Origin: JBPCIX01 sp051005875
Lineage (GTDB): Bacteria > Actinomycetota > CADDZG01 > JAHWKV01
Reading direction: 5' to 3'
Assembly (NCBI GenBank): GCA_051005875.1
Contig: JBPCIX010000029.1
Coordinates: 1 to 25,431 of the forward strand
Length of the DNA stretch: 25,431 bases
Of this stretch, positions 7,137 through 15,690 are shown in pieces; the first letter of the stretch is position 1; every line of letters begins with the position of its first letter. The notes under the pieces are model-generated. The model ran no database searches. It had not been told where the DNA came from and saw nothing but the letters and a program-made list of their open reading frames with translations. The position numbers and the translations under genes were made by a program.

Positions 7137-8470
7137 TTTGCCATACGCCTGCCGCCACCCTTTGGCAAAGGGGCCGTCTCGCCATCGGGATCCGAACCGG
7201 TGGGCCACCATTCAAACGAAATCGGCCCAATGTGAACTTCGTCGCCGTGGCTGGCGCCCGCGGCCGCCAATTGTTCTTCTACTCCCGCCCTCTCAAGCCG
7301 AGTCTGGAGATATGAAACAGCCTGGGGGTTAGACATGTCCGTCATGGCCACCCAACGCTCAATACGATTACCTTTCAGACGCCAGCCGTCGCCCTGGGCG
7401 CCGACATGAACCTGGTCTTGCGGAGTCCGAAACAGCTCAAACCCTGCTGCAGGGGGTTGTTCGGCCCGCGCTTGCTGCACCATCGCCCACAGACGTCGAA
7501 CCAGATCCTCGAGACCGATTCTTTCAGCCCCCGAGATTGGCAGAGCATCAACCCGCACCTCGGCGAACCGCGCGACAGCCCTGTCAATTAACCCCTGCTC
7601 CACCACGTCGATCTTATTCAAAGCGACCAATTGGGGGCGCGATGCCAGGTCTTCACGAAACTCCTTCAGCTCATTGGTAACCACCCGGAAGTCCTCCAGG
7701 GGGTCCTCGGCCTTAGCGTCGATCATGTGAACGAAGACCGGTGCCCGCTCCGCGTGTTTTAGAAACTTCAGGCCGAGCCCCTTTCCCTCATGAGCCCCTT
7801 CGATAAGGCCGGGGATGTCACAGATCGTAAAGCGCTCCTCCCCTTGCTCCAACGTCTCGTCGCCGGGGAGTTCCACCACACCAAGCGAAGGCTCCAAAGT
7901 CGTGAAAGCGTAGCCGGCGACCTTTGGCCGGGCTGCAGACAAAGCCGCAACCAAGGTTGACTTTCCGGCATTCGGTAAGCCAATGACGGCCACATCGGCA
8001 ACAAGGCGAATCTCCAGCTTGAGCCTAAGCTCCACGCCCGGCTCTCCCAACTCGCCGAAGCCCGGTGCCCGGCGAGCGTGTGTTTTAAAAGCCGCATTGC
8101 CTCGGCCCCCGCGACCCGCTTTTGCTATGACCACCCTGTCCCCCGGTGCAGCTAGGTCGGCCAGAAGGGCGCCCTGTTCATCCATGACCGCAGTCCCCAC
8201 CGGAACGTGAACCTTGAGGTCGTCGGCATCGGCGCCGGTCTTATTGTTCTTGGCGCCGTTGCTACCGGATTTAGCGCGCTGATGAGGGTGGTCTTTTAGG
8301 GTCCCAAGGCTGGACAGTCCTTGTTCTGCGATAAGAACGACCGAACCGCCACGGCCACCGTCGCCCCCATCGGGGCCGCCGTTGGGCCGGTACTTTTCTC
8401 TGTGGAAGGAGACCGCCCCATCGCCGCCCTTGCCGGAGGAAACAACTATGCGAACTTCATCTACGAACAT
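7133..8470 (-). CDS. obgE: Obg family GTPase (CgtA)
   Basis: Obg is an essential GTPase that binds the large ribosomal subunit during assembly and links growth to nucleotide state. The 445-residue product has the glycine-rich Obg domain (1-158, with GGPDGGDGGRGG at 31-42), the GTPase domain with GLPNAGKS (164-171), DIPG (218-221), NKID (285-288) and ISGAE, and the C-terminal OCT domain (about 355-425), which is typical of Gram-positive and actinobacterial Obg. A short Pro/Gly-rich tail ends in MAK. The start is ATG at 8470, 15 bases after rpmA; no strong ribosome site is visible. The rplU-rpmA-obg order is widely conserved. Confidence 0.97.
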   Translation of the reverse strand: MFVDEVRIVVSSGKGGDGAVSFHREKYRPNGGPDGGDGGRGGSVVLIAEQGLSSLGTLKDHPHQRAKSGSNGAKNNKTGADADDLKVHVPVGTAVMDEQGALLADLAAPGDRVVIAKAGRGGRGNAAFKTHARRAPGFGELGEPGVELRLKLEIRLVADVAVIGLPNAGKSTLVAALSAARPKVAGYAFTTLEPSLGVVELPGDETLEQGEERFTICDIPGLIEGAHEGKGLGLKFLKHAERAPVFVHMIDAKAEDPLEDFRVVTNELKEFREDLASRPQLVALNKIDVVEQGLIDRAVARFAEVRVDALPISGAERIGLEDLVRRLWAMVQQARAEQPPAAGFELFRTPQDQVHVGAQGDGWRLKGNRIERWVAMTDMSNPQAVSYLQTRLERAGVEEQLAAAGASHGDEVHIGPISFEWWPTGSDPDGETAPLPKGGGRRMAK

Positions 8471-8485
8471 GGGGTGAAGCCCATG

Positions 8486-8737
8486 TTACTCGGGGTGGAT
8501 GCTGACCAGTTTGCGACCTGCCCTTTGGTGATACTCCACCTTGCCAGTTACCCGGGCATAAAGGGTGTCGTCTTTCCCACGACCAACCAAAACCCCCGGA
8601 TGAATTTTAGTGCCGCGCTGGCGGACCAGAATTGAGCCCCCCGGCACCACCTGGCCCGCAAAGACCTTTACTCCCAGCCTCTGAGCATTCGAATCACGGC
8701 CATTTCTGGATGCAGATGCGCCCTTTTTGTGTGCCAT
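8486..8737 (-). CDS. rpmA: Large-subunit ribosomal protein bL27
   Basis: bL27 sits near the peptidyl-transferase centre, its N-terminus reaching towards the tRNA ends. The 83-residue product starts MAHKKGASASRNGRDSNAQRLGVK and contains the family signature near GGSILVRQRGTKIHPG. There is no cleavable N-terminal extension of the kind found in Firmicutes. It starts 6 bases after rplU; a GGAGGT lies 13 bases before the ATG, within the last codons of rplU, which is rather far for an efficient site. Confidence 0.98.
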   Translation of the reverse strand: MAHKKGASASRNGRDSNAQRLGVKVFAGQVVPGGSILVRQRGTKIHPGVLVGRGKDDTLYARVTGKVEYHQRAGRKLVSIHPE

Positions 8738-8743
8738 ATTTCT

Positions 8744-9298
8744 TTAGATTACCTCCGAAGTTGCTGCGGGGTTGGATTCTGGGCTCCCGGCAGGCGCAGG
8801 CTTCGGGTCGCCGGCAGGCGCAGGCTTCGGGTCGCCCACAGGAGCGGCTGCGGGCTGAGCGGCGTATGCAGACGCGACCTCGGGCTCGTTGTCGGCCGGC
8901 TCTTGCTTTTCGACTTTCGGCTTGGGCTTTTGGGGACCTGATTGTTCGTCCTCGGGCCTGGCAGCAGTCGTGTCGGATTTGGGCGCTTTTGACGAGCCGA
9001 TAGAAACAACTTCGATCAGCGAATACTGCTGTCTGTGGCCCGTCTTCGAGGCATAGCCCGATTTGGGGCGATACTTGAAGACGGTCACTTTGTCTCCCTT
9101 GGTATCGCCCACGACCTTGATTGCAACAGGGTGGTCTTTCAGCAATTTGGCGCCCAGAACAGTTTCACCCTTGTCGGTAACGACCAAAAGGGGCGTAAAA
9201 GATGTGGTGTCCCCTTGAAGTTTTAGATGTTCCACTTCAATAACGTCGCCGGGCGTTACCTTGTACTGCTTGCCGCCCGTTTTTATGATTGCGTACAT
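8744..9298 (-). CDS. rplU: Large-subunit ribosomal protein bL21 with a long low-complexity C-terminal extension
   Basis: Residues 1-103 are an ordinary bL21 (MYAIIKTGGKQYKV..., with VFKYRPKSGYASKTGHRQ near 73-90), which binds 23S rRNA. About 80 extra residues follow (184 in all against a usual 100-105), first Lys/Glu/Pro-rich (QKPKPKVEKQEP), then Ala/Pro-rich, with DPKPAPAG repeated. The DNA of that part carries two exact 24-base copies at 8787-8834. Extensions on ribosomal proteins are known in Actinomycetota; the tail is probably disordered. The start is ATG at 9298, 87 bases after rng; no strong ribosome site or recognised L21-leader fold is visible there. Confidence 0.96.
   Translation of the reverse strand: MYAIIKTGGKQYKVTPGDVIEVEHLKLQGDTTSFTPLLVVTDKGETVLGAKLLKDHPVAIKVVGDTKGDKVTVFKYRPKSGYASKTGHRQQYSLIEVVSIGSSKAPKSDTTAARPEDEQSGPQKPKPKVEKQEPADNEPEVASAYAAQPAAAPVGDPKPAPAGDPKPAPAGSPESNPAATSEVI
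8787..8834. repeat. Two exact tandem copies of a 24-base unit inside rplU
   Basis: Copy 1 is 8787-8810 and copy 2 is 8811-8834, both starting CCGGCAGGCGCAGG. Being a multiple of three, the repeat keeps the frame and encodes the duplicated octapeptide DPKPAPAG on the minus strand. Confidence 0.9.
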
Positions 9299-9385
9299 AA
9301 GCTCAGTTCTTCAAAGTTATTTTCGATGCCGGCTACCAGGAGTATTTGCTGTTTCCACGGCCGGATCTTGGACTTGCCCAGCATA

Positions 9386-11146
9386 TCAGGAAGATTCCAC
9401 AACCTCGCCATCGGGCTGCGGCGGAGCATCCAGGTCGGTCAAGATGATCCCTCTGCCTTCGCACGCCTCGCACCCTCGAGAAAATGCCTCGATAAGGCCC
9501 TCCGAGACATTCTTTCTGGTCATCTGAACAAGGCCCAACTCGGAAATCCCAAACACTTGAGTGCGAGTCTTGTCGCGCTGCAGGCATTCGTCGAAAACCC
9601 TTACCAGCTCGCGGCGGTTACGTTCCTGCATCATATCGATGAAGTCGATCACAATAATCCCGCCGATGTCCCTCAGCCGAAGCTGCTTTGCTATCTCTTC
9701 GGCAGCCTCAAGATTGGTATGAAGAACCGTAGCCTCAAGATTTGACTTCCCCACAAATCGCCCGGTGTTTACATCTACCACCGTCATGGCCTCTGTGCGA
9801 TCGATCACGATATGTCCCCCGGACTTGAGCCAAACTTTCCTATCGATTGCCTTCCGAAGCTGTTCAACGACGTGGTATCTCTCAAAAAGAGGAAGCGGAT
9901 CTTCGTAGAAAGAGAGCCGCTCCGCCATACTCGGGGCTACCTCCATTAGGTAGTCGCGGATCTGCTCAAAGACAACCTGGTCCTCGACCACTACTTTCAC
10001 AACGTCGGCTGTAAACAGGTCGCGAATGCCCCTTATTGCGAGATCCGGCTCTGAGTAAACCAATGTCGGCGGTTTTGCTTTATCCCGCTTTTCGTCGATC
10101 TCGGCCCAGATTCGGATCAGACGGCTAATGTCCTGCTCCAGATCGCCTTCCACCACGCCGTCGGCTGCCGTTCTAACTATTAGACCCTGGCCGGCCGGGC
10201 GTATGCGTCCGGCTATCTCGCGCAAACGCTTTCGCTCCTCGTCGGAAATCCGTCGGCTAATTCCCGTTGAATCCGCTCCCGGCACCAGCACCACATAGCG
10301 GCCGGCCAGCGATACCTCCGTAGTGAGGCGGGCACCCTTAGCGCCCATCGGATCCTTGGTGACTTGCGCCAAAACAGCCTGACCCGACTTAAGCATCGAC
10401 TCAATCCTGGGCGGTGGACCTTCGATTTCCTCGTCGAAACTAACCTCGCCCGCGTATAAAACTGCGTTACGGGCCTCACCTATGTCCAAGAATGCCGCTT
10501 CCATGCCGGGAAGGACGTTTTGGACGCGGCCTACGTAGATGTTGCCGACTATCGAGCGATCCTGGTCGGCCGAAACAAAGTGCTCGATCAACTCCCGCTC
10601 TTGAAGAATTGCTATCTGGTTGCGATGTCCTTCAGCGGTAATGAGCATCGTAAGGGGTGCAGATGACCCTTGAACCGCGGGACGTCCCCGGCGGGACCCG
10701 CCCCGCCGCCGGCGCTGCGGTCGGTTTCGAGAATCCCCTCCGGCCGGTTCGGTAGTCCTCGACCCGCTCTGCCTTGATGCCGCGCCGGATCCCTTTTCTA
10801 CGGCAGGGCCGGCCTGTGAAACGGAATCCTCGCCGGGAGAATCCGTTGCGGCTTGATTCTTGCCTAAGTCTGCGGCATCGCCTTTGCTTGGCTGCCCTTG
10901 CCCGGCCGGCTTCCTGGAGCGCGAGCGCGAGCGTCTTGGCCTGCGCGGCAACTCACCTTCGGCGGGAGCCTGAACGGAGTCGGACGAATCGGGGGGCGCG
11001 ACAGCCGTTTCGTCGCTTTGGGTCGTCGCGACCCGAGGCGTCCTTGGCCCGCTTCTTCTACCGCCCCGCCTTCGAGGGGGCCTTCGAACCGGTGGCGCCG
11101 ATTCCGGGACCGCCTGCTCCGATGACGACTCCGGTTCGTCACTCAT
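9386..11146 (-). CDS. rng: Ribonuclease E/G family endoribonuclease
   Basis: This family cuts single-stranded AU-rich RNA in mRNA turnover and in rRNA and tRNA maturation. The 586-residue product has a disordered N-terminal region (about 1-165) with several Arg clusters (RRPPRRRGGRR, RRSRSRSRK, QRRRRGGSRRGR). The catalytic half follows, with an S1-like RNA-binding part (about 198-280), the metal-binding aspartates D458 in VVDVN and D501 in IDFID, and the CEAC zinc-link (559-562). It ends soon after, without the long C-terminal scaffold of E. coli RNase E. The start is ATG at 11146, directly after the rodA TAA, so it is coupled to rodA. The symbol rng could equally be rne; the two are hard to separate here. 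Confidence 0.95.
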   Translation of the reverse strand: MSDEPESSSEQAVPESAPPVRRPPRRRGGRRSGPRTPRVATTQSDETAVAPPDSSDSVQAPAEGELPRRPRRSRSRSRKPAGQGQPSKGDAADLGKNQAATDSPGEDSVSQAGPAVEKGSGAASRQSGSRTTEPAGGDSRNRPQRRRRGGSRRGRPAVQGSSAPLTMLITAEGHRNQIAILQERELIEHFVSADQDRSIVGNIYVGRVQNVLPGMEAAFLDIGEARNAVLYAGEVSFDEEIEGPPPRIESMLKSGQAVLAQVTKDPMGAKGARLTTEVSLAGRYVVLVPGADSTGISRRISDEERKRLREIAGRIRPAGQGLIVRTAADGVVEGDLEQDISRLIRIWAEIDEKRDKAKPPTLVYSEPDLAIRGIRDLFTADVVKVVVEDQVVFEQIRDYLMEVAPSMAERLSFYEDPLPLFERYHVVEQLRKAIDRKVWLKSGGHIVIDRTEAMTVVDVNTGRFVGKSNLEATVLHTNLEAAEEIAKQLRLRDIGGIIVIDFIDMMQERNRRELVRVFDECLQRDKTRTQVFGISELGLVQMTRKNVSEGLIEAFSRGCEACEGRGIILTDLDAPPQPDGEVVESS

Positions 11147-12319
11147 TTAAACAAACCGCCGCATGTGAATATTCATCAACACGCCGACGCCAAAATAGCT
11201 GGTTATCAATGATGAGCCTCCATAGGAAACAAATGGCAAAGGAATTCCCGTTATCGGCATAATTCCGACTGTCATTCCAATATTTACAAAGAGTTGAAAA
11301 CCAAACATGGCAGCCACGCCCGCCGCCAGCAACGTTCCAAACTTATCCTTCGATAAAGTCGCTATCCGAAGGGACCGCCATAACAAAAGCGCAAATAGAC
11401 CGATTATGGCCACTCCTCCCAAAAAGCCCTGCTCTTCGCCTATCGCAGTGAAAATGAAGTCTGTGTGCTGTTCTGGCACGTAATTCAAATTCGTTTGGGA
11501 GCCGTTGCCCAATCCTTTGCCTTGAAATCCTCCCGACCCGATGGCAATCTTTGATTGAGCCAAATTGAATCCCGTCCTCTGAAGGTCCGCAGAAGTGTCC
11601 ATAAATGCCGTCAAACGGGCGACCTGGTAGTCCTTCAAAATCCCCAATTGCAGCACTCCGACAATGGCAACAACACCGGCCAACACAATAACCAAGAGCC
11701 AACGAACTCTCGTGCCTGCAATTAGAAGAACACCGAACGCTATGGCTAGAAAGACCATAACGGTTCCGAGATCAGGCTGAACGTAGACCAAGGACGCGGG
11801 AATTAAGACCAGCACCATTGCCCAAACTACCTGGCTGAAGCTGTGCACTCCCCGCTCGCCCGCCAACATGGCCCCCAACGCGGCAACAATAACCATTTTC
11901 ATGATCTCGGCCGGTTGTACTTGCAGGACCCCAAAGTCAATCCAGCGCTGAGCGCCTGCTTGAGTGTTGCCCAAAGGTGTCAGCACGATGACCAGCATCA
12001 GCACTCCGGCGCCCAAAAGCAGCGGAGCATAGTCCCGCAAAAAGCGGTAGTCGAAAAGCAGGGTGATTACGAAAATAATCGAGGCAAGTGCGAAATAGAT
12101 GACTTGCCTTTTCAGATAGAAGTTGACATCGCCACCCCTGACCTGCAGGAGCCGGCCCGAAGCCGAACGAATGGCAAGGCAGCCCGCAGCAGTCAATAAC
12201 GCAACGATCGGTATCAACGACATATCCAGGTGGCGAATCGGCGCCTTGGACGAAAGCCGGGCTCGCGACGCGTCCCGGTTGAAGTCCGCTCTATTGCTTC
12301 TTAGGATACTTTCGGCCAT
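11147..12319 (-). CDS. rodA: Rod-shape SEDS glycosyltransferase RodA
   Basis: RodA polymerises lipid II into glycan strands in the lateral wall, working with the class B PBP encoded just upstream. The 390-residue product has about ten membrane segments after a 30-residue basic N-terminus. Family motifs are GAQRWIDFGVLQVQPAEIMK (122-141), QPDLGT (181-186), the GSGGFQGKGLGNGSQTNLNYVPE loop region (described, not quoted in full elsewhere) and PFVSYGGSSL near the end. The start is ATG at 12319; its first base is the last... the mrdA TAA and this ATG share one base (TAATG). Pairing with mrdA rather than with division genes supports RodA over FtsW. Confidence 0.95.
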   Translation of the reverse strand: MAESILRSNRADFNRDASRARLSSKAPIRHLDMSLIPIVALLTAAGCLAIRSASGRLLQVRGGDVNFYLKRQVIYFALASIIFVITLLFDYRFLRDYAPLLLGAGVLMLVIVLTPLGNTQAGAQRWIDFGVLQVQPAEIMKMVIVAALGAMLAGERGVHSFSQVVWAMVLVLIPASLVYVQPDLGTVMVFLAIAFGVLLIAGTRVRWLLVIVLAGVVAIVGVLQLGILKDYQVARLTAFMDTSADLQRTGFNLAQSKIAIGSGGFQGKGLGNGSQTNLNYVPEQHTDFIFTAIGEEQGFLGGVAIIGLFALLLWRSLRIATLSKDKFGTLLAAGVAAMFGFQLFVNIGMTVGIMPITGIPLPFVSYGGSSLITSYFGVGVLMNIHMRRFV

Positions 12320-14226
12320 TAGTCGGTCCTGGCTGCAACGGTTATCTGCGACAGGGGAAGGTTGAACAAGCCCTCGATTATTCGCCGAGCGATGGGGGCT
12401 GCGGTTTCGCCACCATGACCGCCCTCCTCGAGCATCACGGCAACCACGTATTTTGGTCCATTAGCGGGAGCGTAAGCCACAAACCACGCATAGGGCTGCT
12501 TTGGAGGAATTTGCTGCAGCTGGGCGGTGCCCGTCTTGGCCGCTATCGGAACCTGGGCCAGGGGGAAGCCGGCAAAAGCGCCCTTAGCAGTCCCGTCGCT
12601 CGTCACTCCTAACAGCCCTTGCCGAATAGCAGACAAATTCTGGGGGCTCAACTGCAAATTCCGGATCAGCTTAGGTTCGATTTTTCTAGCCACGCGCTTG
12701 CCGTCCATGACCCTGAGGCCGACATGAGGTTGAAAAATTGGGCCGCCATTTGCAATTGCAGCGTAGGAATTGGCGGTTTGCAGTGGCGTGGTCAAAACAT
12801 CACCCTGACCAATTGACATGTTGATGGTATAACCGGGCAACCACGTGGAATAGGGAAACAGGCGCGGGTGCTCCCGGTTTTGCTCCTTGAGCCAACCCTC
12901 ATCTGGGACCCGTCCGGTAGTTTCAAAAGGAATCTCAATTCCTGTTGTACGGCCAAAGCCAAAGGCCCGGGCATAATCCTGCAGGCGCTCGCCTGCCCCC
13001 TTACGGAAGCGCCGATAAAACTCGGCCCCCCAGTCGTAAAAAACGGTATCGCAGGAGTCGATGAGCGATTGGGGCACATTGATTATCCCGGAATCGGTTG
13101 TTTTCCAGTTCCTGAATGTTGTGTCGGCGAATCGATACGAGCCCGGGCAATTGTAACGTCCGCCCGGTTGCGCGATGCCTTCCTGCAAAGCTGCTGCCGC
13201 CGTCACGATTTTGAAAACAGAACCGGGCGGAAACCTTGCCTGGGTTACCCGGTTAAGCAGCGGATTTGCCGGATCGTTGGCCAGCAATCCAAAATCGTTT
13301 TTTGAGATACCCCCCACGAACGAACTTGGGTCGTAGGTGGGATAAGACGCCATGGCAATTATTTCGCCGTTGGTTGGGTCGAGCACCACAGCTCCGCCGG
13401 CAGGCGCCAGGTACCGCTTGCGCAATTCCTCGTCATAGACGCTCCGGGCGCTTTCGATGCCCTGCGCCAAGGACTCTTCCACCAGAGTTTGGATTCTGGA
13501 ATCGATCGTTGTAACCACATCGCTGCCCACCTTGGGGGGCCGCGATCCCAGTTCCTTGCGGACTCTGCCCGACGAATCGACCTCGAGTTTGACCAGGCCC
13601 TCCTTACCGTAGAGTTCGTTTTCGTAGGCGTACTCAATTCCGCTTCTCCCAACAATCGAGCCAGGCCGGCGGCCCTTGTATCTGGGTTGGGCTAGTTGCT
13701 CAGCGTTGACTTCACCCACGTAGCCGAGCAGATGCGAAGCAAGCTGGGCCTTGGGATAAATCCTGACCGGGCGAGTCTCGATGACAACTCCTGTGAATTC
13801 GTCCTGGTGCTCCTTAATGTAGACAAGCTTGTCTTCGTTAACGTCGTCGGCTACTGGAATTGGCGTATAGGGCAGCACCGTCTTGTCGGCCAACCGCGCC
13901 TCGATGACTCTCGTTTCAACCCCCAGCAAAGAAGCCAACCGGGAGATTGTCCCAGCACGATCAATTAGTTCGTCCGGCCGAATCGAAACGGCGCCCGAAG
14001 GCCGGCGAGTCACCAAGATTTCGCCGTTGCGATCAAGAATGTTGCCTCGGGCCGGCTGGATGGAAACTACTCGCACCTGGTTTTGCTTGGCTGCCGCCGC
14101 GTAGTCTTTATAGCTCAAGACTTGAAGGAAATAAAGCCTGAGAATCAAGATGCTCGTGAACGAAAAAAGCACCGCGGCCAGGATGGCCACGCGCAATCGA
14201 GTGCCGTCGGTTCCGCGGGTGCTCAC
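12319..14226 (-). CDS. mrdA: Penicillin-binding protein 2 (elongation transpeptidase)
   Basis: This class B PBP cross-links new peptidoglycan during cell elongation as partner of RodA. With the GTG at 14226 the product is 635 residues: a short basic cytoplasmic end, one membrane anchor (about 11-35), a pedestal region with ARGNILDRNGEIL (59-71), and the transpeptidase domain with the active-site serine in SVFK (S336), SCD (391-393) and KTG (564-566). The frame is open to an ATG at 14292, but that start lies inside mreD; the GTG at 14226 is 13 bases past the mreD stop and is preferred. It overlaps rodA by one base. Confidence 0.95.
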   Translation of the reverse strand: MSTRGTDGTRLRVAILAAVLFSFTSILILRLYFLQVLSYKDYAAAAKQNQVRVVSIQPARGNILDRNGEILVTRRPSGAVSIRPDELIDRAGTISRLASLLGVETRVIEARLADKTVLPYTPIPVADDVNEDKLVYIKEHQDEFTGVVIETRPVRIYPKAQLASHLLGYVGEVNAEQLAQPRYKGRRPGSIVGRSGIEYAYENELYGKEGLVKLEVDSSGRVRKELGSRPPKVGSDVVTTIDSRIQTLVEESLAQGIESARSVYDEELRKRYLAPAGGAVVLDPTNGEIIAMASYPTYDPSSFVGGISKNDFGLLANDPANPLLNRVTQARFPPGSVFKIVTAAAALQEGIAQPGGRYNCPGSYRFADTTFRNWKTTDSGIINVPQSLIDSCDTVFYDWGAEFYRRFRKGAGERLQDYARAFGFGRTTGIEIPFETTGRVPDEGWLKEQNREHPRLFPYSTWLPGYTINMSIGQGDVLTTPLQTANSYAAIANGGPIFQPHVGLRVMDGKRVARKIEPKLIRNLQLSPQNLSAIRQGLLGVTSDGTAKGAFAGFPLAQVPIAAKTGTAQLQQIPPKQPYAWFVAYAPANGPKYVVAVMLEEGGHGGETAAPIARRIIEGLFNLPLSQITVAARTD

Positions 14227-14239
14227 AGGTTGCCCAGGC

Positions 14240-14746
14240 CTACCACCGGTAAACGTTCTTGTTGCCTTCCATCTGCGAGAACTTGCGGGCAAGCGGATAA
14301 ACGAAGGGAACCAACAGTGTGTTGTAGACGGCTATTAGGACCACCACCTGGACTGAGCGTCCCAAAGGTACCGATTCCTGGCCGAGCAGTTGTTGAAGAA
14401 TCCCATAAAGAGCCGATGCCGCCAAGCTCCCGAAGAACACTCCCGCAATCGGCACGAACACGCTTGTCGACTCAACGTAAGGACGCACACTTCCAATGAC
14501 ATAGCCCACTATCAGATAGGCCAGCCCGGTGAGGCCGGTCGGCGCGGTTAGAAGCAGATCCCGCAAAAACCCGCCGGCAAAACCAACCACAGATCCGGTA
14601 GTCGGTCCCTCGAGCAGAGCAAAACAGATCACCAATACCACCACCAGGTCGGGCACCACTTCGAACAATTTGAATTTCGCGAAAACAGTGGTCTGGAAGA
14701 GGACCGCGGTCAAAATGAGCAGTCCGTAGGTAGCTAACCGTCGCAC
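14240..14746 (-). CDS. mreD: Rod shape-determining membrane protein MreD
   Basis: MreD is an integral membrane part of the elongation machinery, linking MreB and MreC to RodA and PBP2. The 168-residue product is almost wholly hydrophobic, with about five membrane segments, and has the typical VVPDLVVVLVICFALLEGPTTG and GFAGGFLRDLL regions. Length matches the family (160-180). The start is GTG at 14746; a GAGG lies next to it, too close to be a clear ribosome site. It lies between mreC and mrdA, as expected. Confidence 0.93.
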   Translation of the reverse strand: MRRLATYGLLILTAVLFQTTVFAKFKLFEVVPDLVVVLVICFALLEGPTTGSVVGFAGGFLRDLLLTAPTGLTGLAYLIVGYVIGSVRPYVESTSVFVPIAGVFFGSLAASALYGILQQLLGQESVPLGRSVQVVVLIAVYNTLLVPFVYPLARKFSQMEGNKNVYRW

Positions 14747-14786
14747 CTCAGATTATCGCCGAGAATTCCGGGTGGCCGCCCAACTA

Positions 14787-14832
14787 GGACTCATTTCGCC
14801 TGGAACTCATTTCGCCTGGAACTCATTTCGCT
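14787..14832. repeat. Three tandem copies of a 16-base unit over the mreC stop codon
   Basis: The unit GGAACTCATTTCGCCT occurs at 14802-14817, with a 15-base version lacking one A at 14787-14801 and a 15-base partial copy at 14818-14832. The mreC TGA (14823-14825) lies in the last copy, so the gene's final codons are duplicated downstream. The copies fill much of the 76-base mreC-mreD gap. Confidence 0.85.
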
Positions 14833-15671
14833 AGGGGGGGAACTATCAGGCCGGACTCCCGAACAACCCAAACCACGTCAAGCTTCGAGAACTTAACGAA
14901 TGGCCGTACGAGGGCGTTCTTGGTCAGTCCGTCGGCCGCGGTTTTCACACTGCTCACCCGCCCGATGGGAATCCCGGGCGGGTAAATGCCTCGATCGTAC
15001 CCAGACGTAACCACCGTTTCGCCTTTCGCGACCTTGACCGCAGGATCGATGAGGTCAAACTTCATGTCCTCACCGCTACGACCCGATACCACGCCGGTCT
15101 CACCGGTGGTCGTAAGACGCGACCCCACGGCGTGTTGGGGATCGGTAACCAGAAGAACCTTGGAATACGCATCGCCAACAAGCACCAGCCGGCCCACAAG
15201 ACCTTCAGAGGAAACAACAGCCATGTCCTCCTTCAGTCCTTGCTGGGACCCTTTATCTAAAAACACCGTCCATTCCTGGTTGGAAGGTCCAACTCCGATT
15301 ACCCGCGCCCCAAGGGTGGGCCCCTTGACCCAGTCCTTTTGCTGGGTAAGGGCTTTGAGCCTTTCGTTTTCCCTTAAAACCTCAGGAAAGCGAGTCTGCT
15401 CTGCTTGCAGCTGCTTGATATCGTTTCGCAGCTTCGTGTTTTCGCTTCGAAGGCTTCCGATTTGAGAGACGCTGGAAAATGCATTTCCCACAGGGCGAAA
15501 AACGTCTCCCAGCCCGGATTGCAAAGGCGCAACAACCGACATGGCCGCGTCTTGGATGTCCTGGATAGGACCACCCGAGCCCTCACGGAAATCAAGCGTC
15601 ACCAAAGTGGCCGTGGCCGCCAACAGGGCTGCCAAAGCAAGGCGGTGACGGGTTGACTTTCGATACATCAT
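14823..15671 (-). CDS. mreC: Rod shape-determining protein MreC
   Basis: MreC is a bitopic protein that organises PBP2 and RodA outside the membrane. The 282-residue product has a basic start (MMYRKSTRHR), a membrane segment (10-26), a coiled coil (about 70-112, LRSENTKLRNDIKQLQAEQ) and the paired beta domains (120-275) with VIGVGPSNQEWTVFLDKGS and LLVTDPQHAVGSR. Two ATGs in tandem begin at 15671. It is 69 bases after mreB, in a gap that holds two hairpins. Length is normal. Confidence 0.95.
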   Translation of the reverse strand: MMYRKSTRHRLALAALLAATATLVTLDFREGSGGPIQDIQDAAMSVVAPLQSGLGDVFRPVGNAFSSVSQIGSLRSENTKLRNDIKQLQAEQTRFPEVLRENERLKALTQQKDWVKGPTLGARVIGVGPSNQEWTVFLDKGSQQGLKEDMAVVSSEGLVGRLVLVGDAYSKVLLVTDPQHAVGSRLTTTGETGVVSGRSGEDMKFDLIDPAVKVAKGETVVTSGYDRGIYPPGIPIGRVSSVKTAADGLTKNALVRPFVKFSKLDVVWVVRESGLIVPPLAK

Positions 15672-15690
15672 TCAAGCACCATCCTACCGG

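Noticed and set aside
7137..7211. N-terminal extension of proB
   Set aside because: The extra 25 residues lie within obgE coding sequence; the GTGA overlap at 7136 gives the normal ProB length.
9299..9385. Possible ribosomal-protein leader before rplU
   Set aside because: I could not recognise the known L21 leader fold or any other autoregulatory structure in these 87 bases.
14227..14292. N-terminal extension of mrdA to an ATG at 14292
   Set aside because: It would overlap mreD by more than 50 bases; the GTG at 14226, just past the mreD stop, is the more natural start.
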